A DNA stretch of 64,000 nt from Halichondria panicea (taxonomy: Eukaryota > Porifera > Demospongiae > Suberitida > Halichondriidae). Position numbers and translations under genes: made by a program. The notes below the pieces were generated by a model. The model saw nothing but the letters and a program-made list of their open reading frames with translations, had not been told where the DNA came from and ran no database searches. Positions 11,788-24,000 of this stretch are shown here, in pieces; position 1 is the stretch's first letter, and each line of letters starts with the position of its first letter. Location of the stretch: assembly GCF_963675165.1 (NCBI RefSeq), contig NC_087389.1, positions 1,584,001 through 1,648,000 of the forward strand, read 5' to 3'.

Positions 11788-12325
11788 AGCGATCCAAAAT
11801 CTATAGCTCTATATGTATATCTCTCTCAGACCGCCCTGGCCGGCTAGGGTGTATTCTTTTGTTTATCAATGAAAAATCGAATGGAAAGAAGGGTGTGGCA
11901 TTGTAGCTACATTCCTGTGGCATTGTAGCTACATTCCTGCGGTTATGTTTATTAACAGTGTTAATAACTGAGTGAAAAATAAAGATAATTATTATGGCAA
12001 GCACAAGGAGGGAATATAATTATCATGCACAGACTGTATTTATCCAAACACATCAATCATAGTGTACAAGAAGATTCGCCAGCTTTCGACTATAATTATA
12101 ATAATGTGTAATTCAGCAAAAGTTTAATGTGGTGTATAGGGTGAGGTGCATATATAAAATTATAGCTACTATAATTATCGCATGATGGGGGAAAAATGAT
12201 GGCACAAAAAAAGGCATTTTTTAATAAATAGGGGGTCGAAATTCTCTAAACAGAGGATGAAAAACGACACAAGATAGTTCTGCACAAAAATAGACACAAA
12301 ACTCCATGAAAAAAATAGTAGGGAA
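11788..12325. other. Spacer between the two CPT1 genes
   Basis: No exon seen. This is the promoter side of copy A and the 3' side of copy B. A 21-bp unit (GTGTGGCATTGTAGCTACATT type) occurs twice in tandem at about 11893-11940. Confidence 0.45.
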
Positions 12326-15300
12326 CTATACGTTGAGCTCTTCTGAGTAGAGAGCTTTCATATCTTCGAATGCTTTCAGGAGAGCATCTCCAAACTTCCT
12401 AGAGTCTGTTTCAGGACAACTTCTCTTGCTGTGTATACTGAAGTTGACTGCAGAGAGAAGAAAATGTGATACATAATTATGATAACATCTGAGTACAGAC
12501 TCTATACAATTAGATTGCCTATCACTATAGGATGAAAATCATTAACTTAATTCTGGTTTTGCTGTCTGGAAATACTGCACTGCAATAATCCAACTGTATC
12601 ACGATTGGAACAAGCAGAAAATTGTACAAGCTATTCAGTAAGAGCCCCTGTGTATACCTACCTTCGTCCTCGGTAACGACCATGTAGGAGACTCCGTACC
12701 CTTGCTCTGTGACAGTGCCAAACCCTCCGCAACAAGAACACGCATCAGCCCTCCACTTGTCTGAAAACCTCACTGGCGTTTGGGAGGTGGAGAGGGTGAA
12801 GGAGAGATTAAAGGCCTGTGTGTGTGTGTGCGTGGATAAGAGTTGTTTATGTGTGGTGACACAGTTGAAGGATAGTCTTACCTTATCAGTGAAGAGTTTG
12901 GGCATTGGGTCGAGCTTCAAGCCCTTGGCAACAACGTAGAGCCCAAACAGATGTCTGTCCACTCCCAGTCCCCTCATGGCCTCCATCTTGTAGCCACTCT
13001 GGACGCTGGATTGGGGACAAACAACTTGTACATATATAATTAGTTCAAAAAACTGTTATAAGTGTAGACATACGTGCTAGGAAACAACTTACCCGATGGC
13101 CTTTTTCAGCATCTTCTTGACGTTGTCCCTGGACACAGTGGGGTCATCAAAGGACTTGACAAACGCGACAGACTCATCAGACACTGGACGAATGGTCTCA
13201 GTCCTGCCCTCATAGTACAGCCTGGTAGTGGCAGACTCATACGTGAGCACAAACTTTTGGTGCAGTCGATAGTAGGCTATCTGCATAGCCATCTGTGGTG
13301 GTGGTGGTGGTGGGTGGGGGTTAGATACAGTAGCAAAAAGGTGAAGCATAAAATCCTTACCTGAAACCATCCATCAGGACTGAGCCTACATTTCTTAGGA
13401 ATCCTTTTGCCGTAACTTGGAGTAAGGATGAGCAGATCAGATTCGGCAATCATCCCCTCAAGATTATCTCGTGCTTCCTTCAGATCACCTTGGAAACCAT
13501 CCAACTCCCACTCAAGCCTGAAGCAAATAAAGGTACGTAGTCCTTGTAAGTTTCTGATCTGCTCAAGAAACACCTCACAAGAATGCCAGGCAATACTAAA
13601 ATGACAAACTTCCCATGCATGTACTTATTCTTTCAAAATTAGAGTTTCCAGATAGTTAGCGTTATGTTACATACTATACTAGTGGCTGAACACTCACGCA
13701 GTTGGAGAGATGGGTCCAATTCTCTTGTCCTCATTGGGGAGGTCCATCACATGACCTTGATCATCGTACACCTCTGATGCTAGAATGTACTCGAACAGTT
13801 GCCCACCCACAGTGGCATCAAGAGGTGCATGTTCCACGTTGGCCCCCACTGCACCATTAGGAGTCACTATCAACTGAAAGCTCTTGTCAAACCATCGATT
13901 ATTCACATTGCCATGAAAAGTCATCTGACCCACAGCTGTCAAATCCTGTATAAGGAATACACAAGAAAGGTGAAGTTTTCTCACTCTTAGGCTGTATACT
14001 GGTTAATAAGCGCACATCAACTAATAGGCACATACTGGTTAGCAGACCAAGAGCCTTGATAGAAGGCGCATGGTTTTCTACATAGTTCTCTGCCCAACAA
14101 CTGGTCTCCACACTTCTTTATAGATGTTAATTTCTTTCAACTATCGATAGTTGTGTTACTGCTGTCAGATATGACTATAGACTGCTTGCAGATAAACGAT
14201 CGAGCTAAGCGTCATGGGCGTGGTTAATCTCTATAAGAATAATAGGCGCATAGAGGCCTACTCTTTTCTCTATAGGCGCATGTGCTTACTAACCAGTATA
14301 TAATTACACTATAATTATGGTATATGAGGCTTCATTATAGGTATTGCTTTCTAGTGGCAATTAAGACAGTCACACCATAACTCACTGTGCTCTCCATTTT
14401 GTCTGTCTGGAGAACTCCGACAAGGAGTGCACTGTCAATGAGTTTAAGTATCTTGCTGTTGACTGGATTTTCCTCTAGTCTCTTGCGTACCTCCGCCCAT
14501 TTTGCCCGAGGGAGAGCAGTGAATGCAGCCACACACGACTGGTCCTCTTCATCTGTGCAGAGTGTGGGGGAGGTGGTTATTATGAGTGCATAATATAGCT
14601 GTTTAATTGTGAACCTCTGTAGTGTTACACATATCTCCGGGGTCAACATGCAACTAGCTATTTTCCTACAATGCTAGAGTTAGATGGACAGATAGATAGG
14701 CTCCAAGAGAACCCTCACCTCCAGCTAGTTCAACGACTCTCTTCAGTTGTGCCTTCACCACTTTGGGGGAGAAAGGGCGTCCATTCTTGGCATACATCTC
14801 AATAGTGTAGAATTTGCCTTTCCTATGACCAAATATACAATTATAATATTAGCAAAACAGCTGTACTTTTGAGAAAAATTATAGCCTTTCCTTTGTTAAC
14901 ATTGCTGGATCACATGCGTATACTAGTTGTGTGTTCACATTATTTACATCATCTTGTTAAGAACTAGCTGGCTCACCTGATGACGATGGAATGTGTTGGG
15001 TTCTCCTCTTTGTAGCTGACCAGTTTGTCTATTTCTTTGCCAGGTATTCGAGAGCTCATGCCCAGGTACTTATTGCCGGCTGCACAGAACGGAGCCATCT
15101 TCCCTCCCATGAAGTTCCCAACTTTTCCCTGCCTGGCATTACGTATGTACCTGCAAGAGATCAACATGAAACATCTTTGTACGTATGCACTATAAGAAGA
15201 GGTAGTATATGACTCGAAGGAAACAAATATCCTATGAACGCACATAATGACTTACTCTGCACAGCTGTAGAAGAGCATAGCCGCCCTGTCCAGTCCGTGG

Positions 15301-16935
15301 GGTGTGCTCACATGTCGGGCACCCAGGGCAAAGTAGTTGGAATTCACTAGAGGGGGAGAGAGGGACCAACTGGTAATGCAGTAAGTGTAAGAGACATACA
15401 CAATACAAGTCCACACTATTACAGATGTGACAGTAACCTGGCAATGACCTTTGATGAATACAAATGGCATTCCTGTACTTTGTCCAATAGGACAATGTCT
15501 CAGGATGTTTACACCCATAGAGACCATAATTATAATCATGATGCCCCCACAGGCTGTTGTAAGGTCACCTTTGGGAACCCACCTTACAGAGCTTATACTT
15601 TTCCTAACAGTAATAATGGTCCTAACAGTAATAATGAGTATAATATACCTAGTAGCCCATTATTATACATTCTTTTCAGGAGATATGTAGGTACTAGTGG
15701 GGCTTACATGGAGTGGGTGTTCTCTGTCTAAGATAAATGAAGTCCAGCCACCAGTCAGCCATCCAGTTACGCAACCACCAGGACCTGTAGGGAGGGAGGA
15801 AATTAGCATCAAAACATATAAACTAAAACAACAGTATAAAATGAATAAGTTGACCTTTTAATCTCAGACTGGTGTTTATAAACAATGAAAGGTCATAAGC
15901 AAAGTCATGGGCTCAGTAATTAATTATTGGCACCATGTTTAAGACATTTCCCTCCCACTACTAATATACTGTATATGGCAATAAATGCACTACTTAGGAA
16001 TGCTTTTGTGAGAATGAATACGCTCTGGGGGGGATGAATGACTCTATAACAGAGGTCAAGTAACATAATTGAATCAGATAAACAAAATGCCACGAACACA
16101 CACACGAACACACACACACACCCCCACAAACCTCACCTTAGCCTGAGCCATCGATGCAGCTTTGTGCCAACACCGCCATTTTGAAACTCCTGCACAGCCT
16201 GTGTTACAAGAGGAGTAGCTAATTTAAACATGTTTTACAACAGGACACACACACACTCACTGTTTGGGTCTGCTTGTACTCTTCTTCAGTTAGCAGTGGT
16301 CTCACAGTGTCCAGGTATCTACAGAAGTCATGGCTTGCATAAAGCACATTGGTTGTATACAGAAGAAGTATAATTATACGTACAAATGCAACTTAAAAAT
16401 GGTTGAATGTCGGCAATATTGAGAGGTGCGTACTTTCTGAGAGTAGCCTTGAGTGGAGGGACAGGCAGTGAAGGAAGGTAATCTTGGTATTTGCCAGCTC
16501 CTCTGTTCTTGGAACCCATAAGTGCAAGCATCAGCATGTACCACACCTACATTGTGCAATGCGAAAGATATACGATTGACAAAGAATTAGCTGCGAATAA
16601 ATATACTGTACAGGCACGTTATTTATACAACATTCTCGTACACACTGTACCTTGCTTAGAGGGTGCTTGGGGTGCAAGAACCAGATGTTAGTTGCAAGTA
16701 AGAATCTAATCATTCTGGCCTTCATAAATTGCCACACAACCATGAACAAGGTCCCTCCAAAGAGACAGAAGAGGACAGAGAAGAGAGTGTTGATGCCAGA
16801 TCCCATCTGAATGACCAGGCCCAGCTCCTTCAGTAGAGTATCCAGTGCCAGCATAACTCCAGAGGAGAACCAGTGAGAGAACAGGGCATAGTTGACCACT
16901 GCGCCCATACCACCAGCTACTAGCACGTCCAACAT
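12326..16935 (-). CDS. CPT1: Carnitine O-palmitoyltransferase 1, copy B
   Basis: The same fifteen-exon structure as copy A (16935-16651, 16546-16434, 16318-16261, 16198-16137, 15784-15708, 15346-15256, 15150-14977, 14822-14719, 14552-14386, 13945-13698, 13517-13361, 13292-13093, 13005-12882, 12815-12662, 12447-12326) gives 711 aa. Most internal exons match copy A in length to the base. The catalytic HxxxD is kept (H416, D420, in EHAPLDAT), as are NSNYFAL, STSQTP and GGFG. The start ATG begins MLDVLVAGG; an in-frame stop just upstream rules out a longer exon, so TM1 begins almost at the N terminus, about 20 residues shorter than copy A. Copies are very alike in exons 9, 12 and 13 and clearly diverged in exons 4 to 8. 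A head-to-tail tandem duplicate of copy A. Confidence 0.92.
13993..14302. mobile_element. MITE-like element in CPT1-B intron 9
   Basis: TATACTGGTTAATAAGCGCA at the left faces TGCTTACTAACCAGTATATA at the right, an imperfect terminal inverted repeat about 310 bp apart. The interior repeats AATAGGCGCATA. The cognate intron of copy A lacks it. Confidence 0.65.
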
Positions 16936-17185
16936 CTTGATGCTGTATCTTTAGATCCGACTGTAATTGTTAAGTGCTTGTAAATGTACTGTACATGCAA
17001 ATAACTGGTTTTAAGTTTCGGTTTCTTGTATATCCAGTCGACTGGATACAAAAAGGTCAAGTACTAGATTTCTACATACCGGGAAAGTCCCATACATGAA
17101 AAGGTCATACCAGAGCAGAGGAATTACAACAATGTGAATGTACACACACATGAATGGATATCTTTCGGTACATGGAGACTAGAGT
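16936..17185. other. Spacer between CPT1 copy B and DPM3
   Basis: No exon seen. It holds the promoter of CPT1-B and the 3' end of DPM3. A short palindrome (ATCCAGTCGACTGGAT) lies at about 17031-17046. Confidence 0.45.
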
Positions 17186-17671
17186 TCATAGTTTTATCCC
17201 TTTACTAGTTAAGTCTCTCCTTGCTTCTTTTATTTCCTACAGGGACGAAAAGATTTGAAGAGTAAAATTTATATCGATCTGTTTTTTCTCAACATGCAAA
17301 CTTACCCCCATTAGTTCACTGGCTGCATCGTTGCAATCGTTGAAGCTCATCAATCGATATCCGATCGTAAACAAAGAGTAACACTGGTAAAATGTGGTGG
17401 AATAATAATTATTATAAGTATAATAATTATTTATTTATTTATTAATAAAACTTTACCCCAAAGCACATAATCAAGTAGACGGGAAGCTGCAGGCATGAAT
17501 GAAACATTATCATAGTCAGAGATTCCAATTAGCATGGAATAAACTTACAGGAACTATAGCTTCATAGAGCTCTGATGAGATGGGGAGAGTCCTAGTGAGG
17601 AGGGCACTCCAGACTCCTAGGATGAGGCTAGCCAAGGTCAGCCATTGCACAAGCTTGGTACACACAACCAT
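17186..17671 (-). CDS. DPM3: Dolichol-phosphate mannosyltransferase subunit 3
   Basis: Four exons on the minus strand (17671-17549, 17486-17457, 17383-17306, 17236-17186) give 93 aa; human DPM3 has 92. DPM3 anchors the catalytic subunit DPM1 to the ER membrane for dolichol-phosphate-mannose synthesis. Matches to the family: TKLVQWLTLA at the start, a first helix (about 10-27), LPVYLIMCFGCYSL with the second helix (about 42-58), then GYRLMSFNDCNDAASEL and a charged C-terminal helix ending SKGIKL. Exon 2 is a 30-base microexon. The gene starts 166 bp from vezatin on the opposite strand, so the two probably share a bidirectional promoter. Confidence 0.93.
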
Positions 17672-17837
17672 CCTGTCTTAGCCCACAGAGCTGCCTTTTC
17701 AACTTGTCTTCTTGATCTCCTCGATCCTGGCCTCACTTTTCTGTGCAACTTGCACTTTACACTGGTATGTCCAGCCTACTAGCCCCGCCCACAAACCTTG
17801 AGAGATAAAGTAAGGAAATTTATTACTCTATCTCTGG
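17672..17837. promoter_or_regulatory. Likely bidirectional promoter, DPM3 / VEZT
   Basis: Only 166 bp separate two divergent start codons. No TATA box is evident. Shared promoter use is inferred from spacing. Confidence 0.55.
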
Positions 17838-20836
17838 ATGGATGAAGAAGGAACTATAGTGTACTTCAAGGTAGATACATGTTTCACTAGTGAATTGACT
17901 GCTTTTATGATTTACTTGCAGACCTCTCCTTCTGTGCAAGATGCTGAAGAGGAGTTAATATTTGGAGAGGTAGCACACGTACACGTCAACAATCCTACAC
18001 CCAGCTATCCCTCTGTCGCTACAAAACCTCAGAGCAGTCTGTTTGGGAGATTATCTGGATACGCTGAGCAGCTGCTAACATACGCACATAGTCGAGATAA
18101 AGTAAGCACAAGTTATTAATGAATACTATTATTGTGTTTTGCTCACTATAATTATACAAGAGCCAGCAACTGTTGTCTGAGCTGGTAGAGTCATCACTGC
18201 TGACAGAGGAGGACTGCCACATCCTCCATGTCTCACTCAAACACCCACTAGTTCCCTGCACCACCTCACAGCACTCAACCAGGTGTGTCCCGACCTAGCT
18301 GCTATCACCAACAACGTACATATTTACGTACCTTAATCGCGCGCTTCAGTAGAGCACCACTTGGCTATAGTTTAGGTAATTATTCTTATAGTAGTACTGT
18401 AATTCAGACGATTACAGATTGTCTGCTTTTGCAGATGGTCCTTCTACTGGTTGCCTGCGCTGGTGGCCCTAGGAGCTAGCCTTCTCTACGTTGGCAGCCA
18501 TATTCTAATTGTTGGTACAATTATACTCATTGCTATTCTTGGATCAGCAGAGGCAATAGTGAGTCGATGACAACCATTGCCATGACAATGCATTGTTTCA
18601 GTGAACTGTAGATAAACAGGTACAATCAGAAGAGACTTGTTTATCGATGGAGAAAGTACTCCAACAATTGTGAGGAGCTGCTGACTCTCCTAACCAAGTC
18701 ACTTCGTCTAATACAAGAAACAGAAGTGTTGTCTCGTGGCTACAGTCGGTAAGTAGTAATCACCTCTATACCAAAAAATGGTTTACAATTATTCAATATT
18801 CCTGTAGTTTTAAACCTGCATTTTTTAGTATGCCTACTGTACTATTTATCTATGCAACTCATGCAGGCCATTGGCCACAGTCCCAGTGTCTCGGCTGGAG
18901 CAGGGTGGAGGCAGCCACTCCCTCCAGTGTGTTCCTCTGAGGAAGAGAGTGTTCCATGTGTGTAGTGACGGTGTACAGCTGCTGAGAACCGTCACTAAGA
19001 GACTGTGCACTAGCGTCGCCATTGCCGAGGAGCTGGACAATACTGACCAGTATTTAGCATTCAGGGAGCTCAAGACTTTGCACCAACACATGGAAGGGAG
19101 TAAAGAAGGAGAAGATGACTTTACCAATGAGCAGCTGTCTCTTGAATCATTGAAAGTGAGGATTATTTGTAAACTATATATTTTTTTTACTCTTTTGTTT
19201 ACAGGATGCCTGCAATTTATTTGCCGTTCAAAATTCCGAGTTTCTTCGTCGCTTAGCTCTATTGATTGGACTCTCAAACACATCGTCCAAAGTTGTCCTC
19301 TTTGAGAGCACTCTAAAAGAAGTGTTGCCATTCATGAGCAAGGCACCTGGGGAGCTAGATTGGGGTCTGCAGTACCAGAGAGATTTCTTGTTTGGTAAGA
19401 AGGGAAAAGTTTGAAAGAGTCATGTACGTACACTGTCCTTCTATCAGGAGAGCCCCCAGGCAAGACAGGTAACCAAGGAAATGAGTTGAGATATCACCCT
19501 GACTTGCAACCATTTGTAGAAGATGTTCACTGTCTTGATCTCAAGCTACAGCTGGCGTTGCATAGGTGAAGTAAGCTAATATTGTATGTGGAACTTTTTA
19601 TAATGGACAGTCACACCTACAAGTTATACCATCTTCAATCTATGGTTATACAGAGGTGGCCTTTGTTGAGGGATTGTGAACTTTTCATTTGGGACCTGGT
19701 TGCCTGGCCTTTGTATCGCAGTTAGGTACCCATTAAGATGGGTCCCACTGTAACCATATTATTTGGTGTAGAAGTACAGCAAAACCAGCCTCTACGTTTT
19801 AAACACAGTATGCCTACAGGCACCATTACTTTATTCTAACATTATGTCTGCACTGTTACGTTTTAATTACGATGCTAATACTGTTTTTCTCCTTCAGTGT
19901 CAGGAACATAGGAGCATTGCTGACTGAGAGATACTCATCCTCTGGTAGCAGACCATCAGAGAAGGAGTTGCTGGGGTTGAGGGAACAGTTCTCTAACATG
20001 GAGTCCCAACTGAGCATGACTGCTCAACACTGCAGTGGGGGAGAGGCTACATTGACTAAAATGCTGGCACCATCAACTGGCAAGTCTATTATTCCCAACA
20101 TTATAACCACTAGTGTACTTACTAAGAGACTTCGTGTGTATGCATACAAGTTGTGAACTGTATGTTCCAATGCCACCTAATTATACTATAATATAAAACT
20201 GCGTTCCAGTCATTATTACTCCACATTCCCAATACAGATGAGTCGGCCAGCCCCCCTGAGACACACCCCCCTCCTAACGTCACTTGTCAAGGCAGCAAAG
20301 AAGAAGCTAAACTCACAACAGAGGACACCTCAGATGAAGAAGACGTTGTGTTTGAAGCGTACGTACCCCCAGATGCACCTGACGCACTACTGGAGGAGGT
20401 GGAGCTTGTCACAGATGAGGAGAGACAGAGATTGAAAGAAGTCGAGGAAGTCCCGGCTCACCTGCTTAGAGAACTCAACTCCGTACTGGCTGTGAGGAAC
20501 GAGGCCCGAGAGAAAAGGAGGCAGGCAAAGAGAACTAAAAGTTCAAAGCAGACTTTGTTAGCTCATTCTCAAGACAGCAAAGAAACTTATAAAGACCATG
20601 CAATTAATACATTGGATATTTCACGAGAAGAGACCACTTTAACTGATGGTATCGATGCAAGTGTGGCTATAAAGAAGGAATCGAAAGAAGCTGTGGATGA
20701 TAAAGAAGTGGAGGAACCATACAGAGGTGTGAACTTCATGACAGGACTAGAGCAGAGCAGTTTGGCTGTAGCCGTGGCAGCTGTGGCCCTCAGACAGAGA
20801 CAGCACACAGAAGAGTTCTTTGAAGAACATGATTAA
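17838..20836 (+). CDS. VEZT: Vezatin-like adherens junction transmembrane protein
   Basis: Ten exons (17838-17870, 17922-18101, 18161-18282, 18435-18558, 18612-18748, 18867-19155, 19205-19394, 19448-19565, 19898-20079, 20238-20836) give 657 aa. A hydrophobic hairpin at about 113-151 is followed by LRLIQETEVLSRGY, the signature of the vezatin/myosin-binding domain, then a helical region and an acidic, Lys-rich tail (DEEDVVFEAYVPPDAP near 490). Vezatin bridges myosin VII and the cadherin-catenin complex at cell junctions; conservation here would place it in epithelial adhesion. The intron after exon 9 starts GCAAGT, a GC-AG intron required by phase. Human vezatin is longer (about 780 aa), mainly in its tail. 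Confidence 0.85.
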
Positions 20837-21089
20837 TTTTCTGACCCCATGGCATGCTTTAATTGTATAATTTTGCTGTTTCAGTCCTGTAACTCTTATA
20901 ATGTTGTTATAATTTTTATACACTATTTCACAATGTGTTGAATAATCATCAAAACACGAAAAACTACAATTTTGGCCAACTGTAACAATTACCATAATAA
21001 TATTTACGAGAGTTCAAAATATGTAATGTAAACCTATTAAACAGTGCTAAGTCCAATCTATGAGTTCTGTTGGCCTTTTAGTTCACACA
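20837..21089. other. Convergent 3' region VEZT / COPG
   Basis: AT-rich 253 bp holding both 3' UTRs. No exon seen. Confidence 0.5.
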
Positions 21090-24000
21090 TTAGCCGACAG
21101 CTGCAGCAATTGTCTCACAGGCAGTCATGTCATCACTACGCACGGTGATCTTCATTGTCACTCCCTGTGATCGTGCGAGTCTTGCCCTCACAAGAACGTC
21201 GTGACCTCCACGATATACTCCGGCCAGAAGTAACGTGTGTGATGGTTTGTCTTCATCGATCTTGTCTGAGCGTTCGCAAGGTTGCATTCCCATGAACCCG
21301 ATGATCTGCTTCACTGCATCTGTGAGAGAGAAAGAGAGAGGGAGATGACAATAATGACGAGGGTCACCATAAATCAAACACACAAAACACCATTACAATG
21401 AAGCAATAAACAGTAGCTATGTACGTAAACAAACACACAAAACACCATTACAACAGATTATACAGTAGCTATGTACGTGGGGGGCGAGGTAGGTGCAGGC
21501 TCAAAGCAAGGCAAATTCAAACCACACAATAACAGAGCACACAATGTAAAGAGTACATGTGCACATGCATGTATGACATGGTTGGACACCAACCTGGAAC
21601 GTCCTTCATAGTGCTGAGTGCAAAGGTCTCCTCCACTTGGTTCTCGTCGCCTATCTCCTCCCAAGATGCCGCAAAGTTTGGCTTCAGAACTCTCTGGACG
21701 TGATCTGCCACCACCACCTCCACATTCTCAAGCTGTGAGATGTGTGGAATGTGTGTGTGTGTGTGTTTGTTAATGAGGAAGAAGTTTACAGCACATCTAG
21801 GTACTCTAATGACAATTTGGCTCTTTTAGGTTGGGGATTGAGATAAGTTTTTACTTTTTAGAGGTTTCATGTATCACTGTTAGAGACACACAGCACAGTG
21901 GAGAGTAAGTACCGGTACTCTAATACAGTGAAAATCGCTTTAGCGAGGTGAAAAATTGAACCAGTTCATGAGAGGAGAACTGACACAGAGTGTTGCCTCG
22001 CACCCAATCCAACATTAACCCCTAGCTATTAACTCCCTACTCACCACATATTCGTCGTCATAGCCCACTTCACTGTCAGGCTCTCCAGTGTCAGGGTTAC
22101 AGTCACGCACATTGAACTTGAGCGTGTTCAGGAAAGTCCCAGTCACTGTAGAGGATAGTTAGGCGTTAATACAGTAGCACCTCTACATGTACTTTATCTA
22201 TAACCCTCAACCTAATAAGAACACAGAATACAGTGTGGCAGTTCAGAAGACACGTACACTAACACTTCTCAACTTTTATAGACCCTCTCAATGCACAATT
22301 ATAATATGCATGCATATACGTGGCTGCACAACTGACTAGCTACTACAATGATAAGAATTGGAGATGACCTAGCTACATGTACCTAGAGGCTGTAGAGCTA
22401 CAGCTAGAGCCAGAACACTGCTAATACACACACACCAGTGTTAGGGTCGTTCAGCTCCACGAGAGTGTAGGTGGTGGCTGGGGTCTCATAGGGGAGCTTG
22501 TCAATGGGCACATAGGACACCACAGTGAATCCCTCCGCCTCCTCCATCTCCACACGTACATTCTCCAACAGCTGGTCGTTGAGTGTGTTGGTGACGTCAA
22601 ACTGGAGGATCACATGACATCACAAAAGTAGAAGTTTATCATAATAATGTACATGAATGTATATGCAGGCTGTATACTACTCTAACTAATCGATATACAT
22701 TACTGATCACATGAAAGTCATGTGATTTCAAAGCAAGTCATGTGACATACCTGGAAGACGAGATGGTTGGGAAAGGTGTGCTTGATGCAGCGCACTACAT
22801 ACTCAGTCTCACTCTCTGTCAGCTCTACAGGTTTGTCCGAGGACTTGAACAGAGGTCCAATATTAGCCAGCTCATCAATACGTGACAGTTGCTCTGTATG
22901 GGAAAAGGTGTGGGTGTGGTCATTAAAGTAAGAGACCTAGCTCATGACATTATTGCATAGATTGGTTGTACTGTATGTACGCACACGTGCATTAATTGGA
23001 AATTAGGAGACTTATAAAAGTACGATAAGCTAGGGTACAACTGTACATGCCCCATAATGCGAGTTGTGTGTGTGGGCGGGTGGTATACTCACCAGCAAAG
23101 ACGTCTTGCCTGGTAGCAGCTGGGCCAGTCTTATGCACCGATGACCCGGGGGTGGTCTCACCAATAGCTGCATGAACAAACACACACATCTCATGACATG
23201 ACCATGTACATGCAAGAACTACTAGTGCACGACATAATGGGCTATTGAAAAGTAATGATGGTCAATAGGGGTCAAGCTAAACTTAGTACCCGCACGTGTT
23301 TGCAGAGATACATGTACAGGTTTACACTTGGGCCATGTCTGACAAAAGTACAAAATGTGCACGACAAAGGTATAATTATGTACAGTGCTTACACTTGGGC
23401 CTGTCTGAGAGAGGGGCTGTCTCAATGGGTACAGTCTTGATGTCGAATGGCTGCTCGTTGGGCTGACTGCAGTAGTGTATCAGAGCTCTCTCTAGGCCCA
23501 CCACAGATACACTCAGAGCTGGAACAGTGGGGGGGGGGGGGATGACGATAACGACGACACAAGTTAGTACAAGTGTTAGTGTATAATTTGTACACTTGCA
23601 TAACGATGCAATGGAGGGCGTTTAATAAATACAATGGCAGTACATACATGTACAAGAGTCCTGGCCACTTGAATGGTGTGCGTGTGTACAATGCATCTTC
23701 ACTATACGATAATACCCAAACAGTTAATAAAGGCAATACAAGTAGATACATGAACCTACAACAAACCCTTCAGATAGAACTGAAACTCTTTAAGTATAAG
23801 TATTTGCAATTGTCTCATGCACTCACGATTGAGGATGTAGGCTGAAGAGAGAGCCTTCTGTTTTTGTGTGAGCACCTCGTGATAGAGCAGGGCCCTGTCC
23901 CTCACCTCATCGTCAGAGTCAAGGAGACAGCGCTCCAACAGGACCAGCACACTCGGTGTAAGCTCTTCACATGAAGCACCAAACTTGGCCAGGGAGGAGA

